Shown here one piece after another: positions 39,290-49,396 of a stretch of 64,000 bases of DNA (within the stretch, counting starts at the first letter, position 1; the number at the start of each line of letters is the position of its first letter). The stretch spans positions 496,001-560,000 of the forward strand of contig NZ_CP013417.1 in assembly GCF_001524445.2 (NCBI RefSeq), in the 5' to 3' direction. Under the pieces are notes generated by a model. The model saw only the letters and a program-made list of their open reading frames with translations. It ran no database searches and had not been told where the DNA came from. A program made the position numbers and the translations under genes. This DNA comes from Burkholderia savannae. Lineage in GTDB: Bacteria; Pseudomonadota; Gammaproteobacteria; Burkholderiales; Burkholderiaceae.

Positions 39290-39352
39290 GCCTATCACAT
39301 AAATAAAATTTATTAACTTCAAAATTGCGATAGCTATATGTAAAATTTTTTG
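39290..39352 (+). promoter_or_regulatory. AT-rich katG promoter / candidate OxyR operator
   Basis: This 60-bp segment is far more AT-rich than its surroundings and contains ATAG directly abutting CTAT (GCGATAGCTATATG, about 39328-39341). An upstream CCTATC (39290-39295) could provide part of a second half-site, so the tract resembles the ATAG-N7-CTAT arrangement bound by OxyR tetramers. Assignment is inferred from composition and position before katG. Confidence 0.5.
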
Positions 39353-39407
39353 CATGGATCGGCGCGGCGTCGCCGGACGGTCAGCGCAAGCGTCAAAGGA
39401 GGATGTC

Positions 39408-39545
39408 ATGATGCACTCGGCGAAGCAGCACCCGCGGCGGAACATTGCGCCGCGCATGACGGTCGTCAATCGTGCCAGGGCTGCCATCCGGAGCCTGCGT
39501 CCGATTGCGTTCGCCTACCTCGCGGACCGCGCGTACGGCAGCTGA
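39408..39545 (+). CDS. Small basic ORF in the katG leader (45 aa)
   Basis: The peptide begins MMHSAKQHPRRN and ends AFAYLADRAYGS: 45 residues, strongly basic, no transmembrane segment and no family I recognise. Its AAAGGAGG Shine-Dalgarno (39395-39402) is one of the best in the window. It is 5 bases from the first ATG and 8 from the second (39411), so 39411 may be the true start. It follows the AT-rich promoter and precedes katG by 157 bp in the same direction. It may be a peptide or a leader affecting katG translation. Confidence 0.45.
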   Translation: MMHSAKQHPRRNIAPRMTVVNRARAAIRSLRPIAFAYLADRAYGS

Positions 39546-39630
39546 CCGCCGCCGCGCGCCGGCCCGCATGTCCGAACCATTCGCCGCGCCGTACGCAGGA
39601 TGGATCAACCTGTTTCTTGCCCCGCAATGA

Positions 39631-41889
<2,259 letters not shown>

Positions 41890-41924
41890 TCGCGGCGATG
41901 TGCCGCTGACGCGGCGACGCAACG

Positions 41925-41957
41925 GGAGACGGCCGGGCGCATGACCGGCCGTTTCTC
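41925..41957 (+). terminator. Hairpin after katG (terminator or attenuator)
   Basis: GGAGACGGCCGG and CCGGCCGTTTCTCC form a strong stem with one mismatch around a 7-nt loop. Only a short T stretch is present, inside the stem. It lies 35 bp after katG and before a small ORF, so partial read-through toward dpsA is plausible. Confidence 0.6.
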
Positions 41958-41993
41958 CGCGGGCCGCCGATTTCGTTTCAGGGAGGGACGATC

Positions 41994-42149
41994 ATGACGC
42001 AAATGATTCTCGACAGGCACGTGGCGCCGGCGAGGCGCGCGAGCGCCGTCGCGCTGCGGCGGCTCGTCGGCTTCGCGATCGCGGGCAGCGGCGCGGCCGT
42101 GCTGATCGCTCAGGCCGCGCGTCATCTCGCGGCGGCCGCGGGCGGTTGA
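41994..42149 (+). CDS. Small membrane-protein ORF between katG and dpsA (51 aa)
   Basis: An unannotated-looking 51-residue frame, MTQMILDRHVAPARRASAVA then ALRRLVGFAIAGSGAAVLIA, ending in an Ala/Gly-rich tail. AGGGAGGG (41980-41987) stands 6 bases before the ATG, an excellent ribosome site. Residues about 24-43 form one hydrophobic helix preceded by Arg pairs, giving an N-in single-pass prediction. No homologous family is recognised by eye. Position inside the oxyR-katG-dpsA stress cluster suggests co-regulation. Confidence 0.5.
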   Translation: MTQMILDRHVAPARRASAVALRRLVGFAIAGSGAAVLIAQAARHLAAAAGG

Positions 42150-42271
42150 GCGCGCATCCGTTTCGCGCAAATTGCGCGATCGCGAACTAGGCTAAACTGG
42201 CGCGGCCCGAACGCGCGCGGCGCGCACACGTGCAGCATGCCGCCGGCACGCTCGTCGCACATGCACGTCGC

Positions 42272-42335
42272 ATACGCGCATGCCTGATACGCGCATGCCT
42301 GCCTGATACGCGCATGTCGCATACGCGCACGTCGC
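42272..42335. repeat. Imperfect direct repeats of ATACGCGCAT upstream of dpsA
   Basis: ATACGCGCAT occurs at 42272, 42287 and 42306, and as ATACGCGCAC at 42321, spaced 15, 19 and 15 bp (unit ATACGCGCATGCCTG). The tract ends about 65 bp before the dpsA ATG, overlapping where its promoter should be. Confidence 0.8.
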
Positions 42336-42400
42336 GTTCGGCATGCGGATCTTTCGATGCATTTTCGCCGGTTCGAACCATCGGACAAGGAGTCTCGAGG

Positions 42401-42889
42401 ATGGCCAAGAAAAGCAACGCAACCCAGATCAACATCGGCATCAGCGACAAGGATCGCAAGAAAATCGCGGAAGGGCTGTCCCGCCTGCTCGCCGATACGT
42501 ACACGCTCTACCTGAAGACGCACAACTTCCACTGGAACGTGACGGGCCCGATGTTCAACACGCTGCACCTGATGTTCGAGGAGCAGTACAACGAGCTGTG
42601 GCTCGCCGTCGATCTCGTCGCGGAGCGCATCCGCACGCTCGGCGTCGTCGCGCCGGGCACGTATCGCGAATTCGCGAAACTGACGTCGATTCCGGAAGCG
42701 GACGGCGTGCCGGCCGCCGAGGACATGATCCGCCAGCTCGTCGAAGGGCACGAAGCCGTCGTGCGCACCGCGCGCGCGATCTTCCCGGACGCCGACGCGG
42801 CCAGCGACGAGCCGACCGCCGATCTGCTGACGCAGCGCCTGCAGACGCACGAGAAGACCGCGTGGATGTTGCGCTCGCTGCTTGCGTGA
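42401..42889 (+). CDS. dpsA: Dps ferritin-like DNA-protecting protein
   Basis: A 162-residue Dps that assembles into 12-mers, oxidises Fe(II) with peroxide and protects DNA. The ferroxidase motif [25 protein letters not shown] is split here as [14 protein letters not shown] and [12 protein letters not shown]; the Lys-rich N terminus ([14 protein letters not shown]) fits DNA binding. Start at 42401 follows AAGGAG with 8-base spacing. Known in B. pseudomallei as part of an oxyR-katG-dpsA set induced by oxidants; here a 511-bp gap from katG with its own repeat-bearing leader also permits separate transcription. Confidence 0.95.
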   Translation: MAKKSNATQINIGISDKDRKKIAEGLSRLLADTYTLYLKTHNFHWNVTGPMFNTLHLMFEEQYNELWLAVDLVAERIRTLGVVAPGTYREFAKLTSIPEADGVPAAEDMIRQLVEGHEAVVRTARAIFPDADAASDEPTADLLTQRLQTHEKTAWMLRSLLA

Positions 42890-42969
42890 GCGAGCGGCGC
42901 GCGGCGGTGCCGCCGCCGCTTCGAGCGCCGTGGCGCGGGTCTTTTTCCTGAGTCGGTCGATTTGACGCA

Positions 42970-43003
42970 AGCCTCCCGCGGCCTGGCCGCGAGAGGCTTT
43001 TTT
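42970..43003 (+). terminator. Rho-independent terminator of dpsA
   Basis: AGCCTC...GAGGCT with inner CCGCGGC and GCCGCG arms, then TTTTTT, ending the stress cluster 80 bp after dpsA. Confidence 0.92.
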
Positions 43004-43183
43004 CACATGTGGCGCGCCGGGCGATTCCGCGACGCCCGCGCGCGTACGCGGCCCGGTCTGGGCCGGCGCTCGCGCGGCGATTGGCGAGCCGCGCGGACGG
43101 TTTTAGAATGCAACTTATTGTCTGCGGCACGCACGGTTTGCCGCCGCGCGCCGCGACGCATTTTTTTTCGATTCCCGCAAGCC

Positions 43184-43645
43184 ATGGCCCGACGTAGAGA
43201 CATGAGCGCCGATGCCTGCCCCGTCGCGCGCGCGGTGGACGCGGTCGGCGATCGCTGGTCGCTCCTCATCGTGCGCGACGCGTTCGACGGCGTGCGCCGC
43301 TTCACCGAGTTCCAGCGCAGCCTCGGCATCGCGCGCAACATGCTCGCCGACCGGCTGAAGACGCTCGTCGATACGGGCGTGCTCGCGGCGGCGCCCGCGT
43401 CCGACGGCTCCGCGCACCACGAGTATGTGCTGACCGACAAGGGGCGCGCGCTCTTTCCGGTCGTCGTCGCGCTGCGGCAGTGGGGCGAGGCGCGGCTGTT
43501 CGCGGCGGACGAGCCGCGTTCGCGTCTCGTCGAGCGGCGCAGCGGCCGGCCCGTCGCCGCGATGGCGCCGCGCACGCACGGCGGGCGCGTGCTGCGGCCG
43601 GAAGACGCGTTCGTCGACAAGCTCGGCACGGACGACGAGCGTTAG
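43184..43645 (+). CDS. HxlR-family transcriptional regulator
   Basis: A 153-residue winged-helix regulator: [20 protein letters not shown] is the HxlR signature, followed by [19 protein letters not shown] and [15 protein letters not shown] short C-terminal tail after residue 110 is basic. HxlR proteins frequently sense electrophiles or oxidants through a cysteine near the N terminus, and Cys12 is present. Start at 43184 with a second ATG six codons on. Its targets are unknown. Confidence 0.88.
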   Translation: MARRRDMSADACPVARAVDAVGDRWSLLIVRDAFDGVRRFTEFQRSLGIARNMLADRLKTLVDTGVLAAAPASDGSAHHEYVLTDKGRALFPVVVALRQWGEARLFAADEPRSRLVERRSGRPVAAMAPRTHGGRVLRPEDAFVDKLGTDDER

Positions 43646-43986
43646 TCGACGAACGCCAGCGGTCGCGCGGAGAGGCGCAGCGCCGTGCGGCGCGCGAGCG
43701 AGTTCGGCGCGTGCGCGCTCGCTCGGCGCGCGGTCGTCGCGCCGATCACCACGCAGCTTGCCGCGCCGACGAAGCACGACATCGATGCGCCCGCGCGTTT
43801 GCCGCCTTTCCGTCTCGAGCGAAGCCGCCGAGCCGCGCGCAGGTGCGAGCGCGAGCGCGAGCACGAGCACGAGCGGAAGGAACGATAAAAAAGGGCAATA
43901 GAGCAGCTCCCGCGTTTTTGCCGCAAATCCCGCACGGTTCTACAATGCCGAGGTTACGTTCCCGGGCTCGCTGCCCGTTTGCCCCG
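43646..43986. other. Spacer upstream of ubiA
   Basis: A 341-bp spacer with a short GCGAGC/GAGCAC hexamer tract at about 43847-43880 and an AT-richer 60 bp before ubiA. Overlapping open frames look like shadows; no gene is supported. Confidence 0.5.
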
Positions 43987-44850
43987 ATGCTCGCCCGTTT
44001 TCCTCTCTATTTGCGGCTGATCCGGATGGACAAGCCGATCGGCAGCCTGCTGCTGCTCTGGCCGACGCTCAACGCGCTGTGGATCGCGTCCGACGGCCGC
44101 CCGGCGCCGTCGCTCGTCTTCATCTTCGTGCTCGGCACGCTGCTGATGCGCTCGGCCGGCTGCGCGATCAACGATTACGCGGACCGCGATTTCGATCGCC
44201 ACGTGAAGCGCACCGCCGACCGGCCGCTCACGTCGGGCAAGATCCGCGCATGGGAGGCGGTCGCGATCGCGGTTGGCCTCGCGCTCGTGTCGTTCCTGCT
44301 GATCCTGCCGCTCAATGCGCTGACGAAGGAGTTGTCGGTCGTCGCGGTGGTCGTCGCGGCGACCTATCCGTTCATGAAGCGTTTTTTCGCGATTCCGCAG
44401 GCGTACCTCGGCATCGCGTTCGGCTTCGGGATTCCGATGGCGTTCGCGGCCGTACAGGACACGGTGCCGGCGATCGCATGGGCGATGCTGGCGGCCAACG
44501 TGCTCTGGTCGGTCGCGTATGACACCGCGTACGCGATGGTCGATCGCGACGACGACTTGAAGATCGGCATGCGTACGTCGGCGATCACGTTCGGCCGCCA
44601 TGACGTGCTCGCGATCATGCTCTGCTACGCGGGGATGCTCGGCATCTACGCGTGGCTCGGCGCGACGCTGCGCTTCGGCTGGCCGTACTGGGCGGGCTGG
44701 GCCGCGGCGGCCGGCTGCTCGATCTATCACTACACGCTGATCAAGGACCGCGAGCGGATGGCGTGCTTCGCGGCGTTCCGGCACAACAACTGGCTGGGCG
44801 GCGTGCTGTTCGCGGGGATCGCCGCGCATTACGCGCTCGCTGCGCTGTAG
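43987..44850 (+). CDS. ubiA: 4-hydroxybenzoate octaprenyltransferase
   Basis: A 287-residue inner-membrane prenyltransferase that attaches the polyprenyl tail to 4-hydroxybenzoate in ubiquinone synthesis. The two Asp-rich magnesium/pyrophosphate motifs are NDYADRDFD and DRDDDLKIG, with eight or nine helices. Start at 43987 ([19 protein letters not shown]) gives the usual length; an in-frame ATG at 43945 adds 14 residues. Confidence 0.95.
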   Translation: MLARFPLYLRLIRMDKPIGSLLLLWPTLNALWIASDGRPAPSLVFIFVLGTLLMRSAGCAINDYADRDFDRHVKRTADRPLTSGKIRAWEAVAIAVGLALVSFLLILPLNALTKELSVVAVVVAATYPFMKRFFAIPQAYLGIAFGFGIPMAFAAVQDTVPAIAWAMLAANVLWSVAYDTAYAMVDRDDDLKIGMRTSAITFGRHDVLAIMLCYAGMLGIYAWLGATLRFGWPYWAGWAAAAGCSIYHYTLIKDRERMACFAAFRHNNWLGGVLFAGIAAHYALAAL

Positions 44851-44892
44851 GCGTCGCGATGGCGGCGGCTTGGCCGTCGTCCGGCGGAGAAG

Positions 44893-44923
44893 GGAGAGCG
44901 GCCGTCGGGCCGCTTTCTTTTTA
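44893..44923 (+). terminator. Rho-independent terminator of ubiA
   Basis: GAGAGCGGCC, loop GTCG and GGCCGCTTTC, then TTTTTAT, 43 bp after the ubiA stop. Confidence 0.88.
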
Positions 44924-45050
44924 TGTGCCGAAACCGTGCGCGAAGGCCGCCCTTGCGCGCGAGCTGCGTGAGCGCTTGCGCGCAAGGGCGCACGCGTTGC
45001 GTTCGCGAGCGCGATCACGCGGCCATGCCGCCGCGTGCGGGTACAGGCTG

Positions 45051-45272
<222 letters not shown>

Positions 45273-45465
45273 TTTGCGACGCCCGAATCCCACTTCGTGT
45301 CTATGTCTTCGTGCTTCATGAGACGCGCTTGCCGACGTTCGCGCGGCATTGACGATCGGTGATCGCATCGCATCGCATCGCATCGCGCCGCGTCGCGTCC
45401 TCCGCATCCTCCGCATCCTCCGCATCCCCCGCGCGGATTCGTCGGCGTGCGGCACGACACCCGTT

Positions 45466-46446
45466 TCAATTCGGCGAACGTTCCGCGCCCGGCCGGACCG
45501 GATAGGGCACCGGCATTCCGGCCACATGCGATCGAACGTTCTCGAGCGCCATTCTGGCTACCGCCTGCTGCGCTTCCAGCGTTTCCGCGGCGACGTGCGG
45601 CGTCAGGATGACGTTCGGCAGGCGGCGCAACGCTTCGCCGACGTTCGGTTCGTCGGCGAACACGTCGAGTCCGGCCCAGCCGAGTCGCCGTTCGGCCAGC
45701 GCGCCGGCCAGCGCGGCTTCGTCGACGAGCGAGCCGCGCGCGATGTTGACGAGGGCGCCGGCCGGCCCGATCGCGCCGATGACGTCGCGGCCGACGAGGC
45801 CGCGGTTATGCTCGTCGGCGCGGCACGCGACGACGAGATGATCGGCCCAATGCGCGAGGTCGAGCGCGGTGGAAAAGAACGTGAGGCCCGATTCGGGCTT
45901 CGCCCGCAGTGCGGTGTACCCGACTTGCGCCTCCATCGCGACGAGCCGCGCCGCGATCCGCCGCCCGATCGCGCCGAGCCCGACGATTCCCACGCGCGCG
46001 CCGGCAATGCCGCGTCCGCGCGGGAAGGGAATCGGGCGCGCGACGCGCCAGTTTCCGTCGGCGACGAAGCGATGCAGCGCCGGAAGCTGCCGCACGCACG
46101 CCGACAGCAGGCAGATCGCGAATTCCGCGACGGCCGACGCGTTCGCGTCGGGGCAGTGCGCGACGACGATCCCGCGATCGCGCGCGGCGGGGAGATCGAC
46201 GCCTTCGAACCCCGAGCCGCAGCAGCAGATCATCGACAGGTTCGGCAGCCGCGCCATCGCGTCCCGGCTCGCGCCGATCCGGCCGACCGTCAGCAGCACG
46301 TTTGCCTGCTCGGCGCCGCGCAGGTCCGCGCGCGGCGCCGACAGATCGACCGGGCCCGCGACCGGAAACTCGCGTCGAACGGCGTCGAGGGTGACGTCTG
46401 GCGTGCAGACGGTGGCGAAGATGCCGGGGGGCGGAGCGGCTTTCAT
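45466..46446 (-). CDS. D-2-hydroxyacid dehydrogenase (phosphonate cluster)
   Basis: A 326-residue NAD(P)H-dependent reductase of the D-isomer 2-hydroxyacid family. The Rossmann motif is VGIVGLGAIGRRIAARL near residue 150. Catalytic Arg and Glu lie in ARGSLVDEAALAGAL and FADEPNV, and His in ILTPHVAAETL. Placed last in a seven-gene cluster opened by a PEP mutase, it could reduce phosphonopyruvate to phosphonolactate; a reductase of this general kind acts so in valinophos-type pathways. The start at 46446 has GAGG 9 bases upstream; an ATG at 46461 overlaps the upstream stop (ATGA) and would add MRPRT. Confidence 0.82.
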   Translation of the reverse strand: MKAAPPPGIFATVCTPDVTLDAVRREFPVAGPVDLSAPRADLRGAEQANVLLTVGRIGASRDAMARLPNLSMICCCGSGFEGVDLPAARDRGIVVAHCPDANASAVAEFAICLLSACVRQLPALHRFVADGNWRVARPIPFPRGRGIAGARVGIVGLGAIGRRIAARLVAMEAQVGYTALRAKPESGLTFFSTALDLAHWADHLVVACRADEHNRGLVGRDVIGAIGPAGALVNIARGSLVDEAALAGALAERRLGWAGLDVFADEPNVGEALRRLPNVILTPHVAAETLEAQQAVARMALENVRSHVAGMPVPYPVRPGAERSPN

Positions 46447-46457
46447 CGTTCGGGGCC

Positions 46458-47285
46458 TCATGCGCCGATGCAGACCGCACCGGCCGCGATCACGACGCAT
46501 GAAACGAAGCGCTTCGCCGTGACCTGCTCGTTCAGGAAGATCCGGCCGATCAGCACGGCGAACACGACGCTCGTTTCCCGGATCGCGGATACGGCGCCCA
46601 TCGCGCCGAATTGCATCGCCCAGACGACGATGCCGTACGCGACGATCGACACGATGCCGCCGCCGACCGACGAGCCGATGTCGATTCGCGGCGCGCTCAG
46701 CGCGCGCGGGCCGCGGGCCGCCACGAACACGGCGGGCATCAGTGCGTAGAACACGAAGGTCCACGCGACGTACGAGACCGAATTGCCGGACAGGCGCACG
46801 CCGATGCCGTCGATGACGGTGTACAGCGCGATCGTGACGCCCGTCATGAGCGCTGCCGCCGCGTTCGCATACGACACCTTGCTGCGCTGCCACGCGAGAC
46901 TGACGATGCCGGCCGAAACGAGCGCGATGCCGATCAGGTGGAGCGCGCCGAGGCGCTCGCCCGCGAAGAGCGCCGCGCCGAGCGTGACGAGAAGCGGAGA
47001 CGAGCCGCGGGCGATCGGATAAGCCTCGCCGAGATCGCCGCGCCGGTACGCATAGACGAGGCTCAGGTTGTAGCCGATGTGCACGATGCCCGAAGCGACG
47101 ACGTACGGCCAGGACGGCGCGGCGGGAGCGGGCAGGAACGCGACGAAGGCGATCGCGACGGCGGCGATGCCGATGCTCATCCACGTCATCGACAGGAAGC
47201 GGTCTCGATTGCCGTGCAGAATCGCATTCCATGACGCGTGCAGCAATGCTGCGAGCAACACCAGGCCACCGACATAACTGATCAT
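46458..47285 (-). CDS. EamA/DMT-superfamily transporter (phosphonate cluster)
   Basis: A 275-residue inner-membrane protein with ten hydrophobic segments forming two EamA repeats (for example YVVASGIVHIGYNLSLVYAY and VAYGIVVWAMQFGAMGAVSA). Such carriers export amino acids and small metabolites. In this setting it is a candidate exporter of the phosphonate product. ATG at 47285 chosen; a TTG at 47309 adds eight residues. It is translationally coupled or nearly so to the dehydrogenase gene. Confidence 0.82.
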   Translation of the reverse strand: MISYVGGLVLLAALLHASWNAILHGNRDRFLSMTWMSIGIAAVAIAFVAFLPAPAAPSWPYVVASGIVHIGYNLSLVYAYRRGDLGEAYPIARGSSPLLVTLGAALFAGERLGALHLIGIALVSAGIVSLAWQRSKVSYANAAAALMTGVTIALYTVIDGIGVRLSGNSVSYVAWTFVFYALMPAVFVAARGPRALSAPRIDIGSSVGGGIVSIVAYGIVVWAMQFGAMGAVSAIRETSVVFAVLIGRIFLNEQVTAKRFVSCVVIAAGAVCIGA

Positions 47286-47408
47286 TTCGCCGATCCGAAA
47301 TTGGGACAACGACAGGGATCACTTCACTCTAATTGATGATTGTCCGGCCAGTCAAACGGCCCGTCGATATAGCGCTTTCGGCCAATTTCGCGGACCGGCG
47401 GACCGCAT

Positions 47409-48140
47409 TTACACCATGCCGGAAGCCATCGCTTTCAGCACGGCGAGATGCCTCGATTGAACGTCGAATTTCGCCATCAATTTTTTCACGTGATAAAGCA
47501 CGCCGTTTTCCGATATGCCGAGGATCATCGCGATTTCCCAGCTCGATTTTCCGGCGGCGATCCATTTCAGGCATTCGAGCTCGCGATGCGTCAGCGGCGC
47601 GCTCGGCTCGTGGTCCGGCCGGTTCGAGACGCGCTCGATGCCTTCGCGCACGAATGCGGCGGCGAGCGCGCCTTGAGCGAGAACCGTCGGCGCGTATTTC
47701 GCGGACAGGCTCTTCGATCGGGCGGCCGCGCGCGACGCGAGACTCAATACGCTCACGTCGCCGTGCGCCGAATGAACCGGAAAGCTCACGCCCGCGACGA
47801 GCCCGTGTTGGCGCGCATCGACCATGAATTCCCGCTGCTCGCGCGAATCGCAGATGCCGTCGTGCCACTGCAGCGGAATCACGCGGCGTACGCAATGCAG
47901 CACGATCGGGTCGATCCGGATATAGCCGGCGGATTTGTATTTTTCTCGCCACGCGGCGGGAAAATCCGAAATCGTCCTGACCGGGTTTTCCTCTTTTCCG
48001 ATGTCGGTAAGCGCGCCGTAAAAGAAATAGTCGAATCCGAGTTTCACCGTGATTCTGGAGAGGATGTCGTGGATATCGCGCTCCGTTCGCGCGGACGACG
48101 TTTGTTCGAGAATATCCAGCGTCAATATCGCGTGTCTCAT
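47409..48140 (-). CDS. LuxR-type quorum-sensing regulator, no adjacent luxI (orphan)
   Basis: A 243-residue AHL receptor. The autoinducer-binding domain (about residues 18-160) keeps the invariant positions of the family: Trp and Tyr in AAWREKYKSAGY, Asp-Pro in IRIDPIVLH, Trp in LQWHDG and Gly in LVAGVSFPV. The C-terminal HTH (APLTHRELECLKWIAAGKSS, EIAMILGISENGVLYHVKKL) has the conserved Glu, Leu and Gly. So it should bind an AHL and DNA. It is embedded in the phosphonate cluster without a synthase, so it likely listens to an AHL made elsewhere. Base composition is AT-richer than the core genes. Confidence 0.9.
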   Translation of the reverse strand: MRHAILTLDILEQTSSARTERDIHDILSRITVKLGFDYFFYGALTDIGKEENPVRTISDFPAAWREKYKSAGYIRIDPIVLHCVRRVIPLQWHDGICDSREQREFMVDARQHGLVAGVSFPVHSAHGDVSVLSLASRAAARSKSLSAKYAPTVLAQGALAAAFVREGIERVSNRPDHEPSAPLTHRELECLKWIAAGKSSWEIAMILGISENGVLYHVKKLMAKFDVQSRHLAVLKAMASGMV

Positions 48141-48211
48141 GATGGTTCACCGGAAACGGATGGCCGATAGCGAATGACCGATAACGAACGGCGGACGGCC
48201 GACGGCCGATT

Positions 48212-49396
48212 TCAGGCGGGGGGCGGCGTTCGCGCGCCCGCGCGCCGCGCGCCGCGTGGCTGTGCCGCGCTCGGCGCGAACGGCGCGATGAACTCGGACA
48301 TGCGCAGAACGAGTTCGTCGATGTCGGCATCGTCGAGTTCTCCGATCACGCCGACCCGGAACGAATCCGGATTCGAGTGCTTGGTCGGATAGATTTCGAG
48401 CCCGCGCTCGAACAGGTATTGCTCGAGCGCGGCGATGCGGCCGCGAACGTGCGGCGGCGTCGCGAACGTGGTGATGATCGGCGCGCGGTGCGCGGCGTCG
48501 ATGACGGGCACGACGCCGACGCGCGCGAGCCCGTCGACGAGCCGCTGCGCGCGCCGCCGATACGACGCGAGGCGCGCGGGCTGCCCGCCTGCCGCATCGT
48601 ATTCGTCGATCGCCCGATCGAGCGCGAGCATGATCTGGACGGGCGGCGTGAAGCGCCACTGAGCGTTCGATTCGAGCGCGCGATGTTGCGCGAGCAGATC
48701 GAGACTCAGCGTGCGCGGGCGGGGGCGGCGCGCGAGCGCGGGCTCGTCGGCGATCACGAAGCCGAGGCCGGGCAGCCCGTGAAGACACTTGTTCGACGAC
48801 AGCGCGAGCGCCGCGAGCGTGCGTCCGGCGAAATCGAGCGGATAGGCGCCGAACGTGCTGATCGCATCGAGCAGCACGCGGCGGCCATGCCGCGCGGCGA
48901 GCGCGACGAGGCCCGCGACGTCGTTGAGCACGCCGAGCGCCGTCTCGAAGTGAACGGCCGCGACGTGCGTGACGTGCGGACTCGCGTCGAGCGCGCGCTC
49001 GACGCGCGACAGATCGAAGCGCGCGGCGTGGTCGCACGCGAGCACGTCGTGCCGGATGCCGTGTATCCGGCATATCTGCGTCATCCGCTCACTGTAGGCG
49101 CCGTTCTCGACGATCAGCACGTGATCGTCGTCGGCGAGCAGGCTGCACAGCATCGCTTCGACGGCGAACGTTCCGCTGCCCTGGAGCGGCACCGCGCTGT
49201 AGCCGCCGCCGCACCCGGCGATGCGCGCGATCTTCGCGCGCAGGCGTGCCGTGAGCGCCGCCGCGGGCGGGCTGCGCGAGCCGAGATCGATCGCGGCCGC
49301 GGCGCGCACCGCATCCGACGTCGTGAGCGGGCCCGGCGTGAAGAGGCGGTGCCGGGCCGCGTGCGCGCGCGGCGGCCCGCCGGCGGCATCGTTCAT
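48212..49396 (-). CDS. PhnW-type 2-aminoethylphosphonate-pyruvate aminotransferase homologue
   Basis: A 394-residue PLP enzyme, class V fold. Strong PhnW signatures: LFTPGPLTTSDAVRAA, PLQGSGTFAVEAMLCSLL, and the PLP lysine in LSSNKCLHGLPGLGFVIAD. PhnW interconverts 2-aminoethylphosphonate and phosphonoacetaldehyde using pyruvate/alanine. In biosynthetic clusters it acts after phosphonopyruvate decarboxylase, but no such decarboxylase is encoded here, so its substrate may be another phosphono-aldehyde or keto acid. The start overlaps the PhyH stop (ATGA), showing coupling. Confidence 0.85.
   Translation of the reverse strand: MNDAAGGPPRAHAARHRLFTPGPLTTSDAVRAAAAIDLGSRSPPAAALTARLRAKIARIAGCGGGYSAVPLQGSGTFAVEAMLCSLLADDDHVLIVENGAYSERMTQICRIHGIRHDVLACDHAARFDLSRVERALDASPHVTHVAAVHFETALGVLNDVAGLVALAARHGRRVLLDAISTFGAYPLDFAGRTLAALALSSNKCLHGLPGLGFVIADEPALARRPRPRTLSLDLLAQHRALESNAQWRFTPPVQIMLALDRAIDEYDAAGGQPARLASYRRRAQRLVDGLARVGVVPVIDAAHRAPIITTFATPPHVRGRIAALEQYLFERGLEIYPTKHSNPDSFRVGVIGELDDADIDELVLRMSEFIAPFAPSAAQPRGARRAGARTPPPA

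Noticed and set aside
43642..43935. 97-codon minus-strand frame upstream of ubiA
   Set aside because: Arg/Ser-rich because it crosses a GAGCGC hexamer tract; no motif seen.
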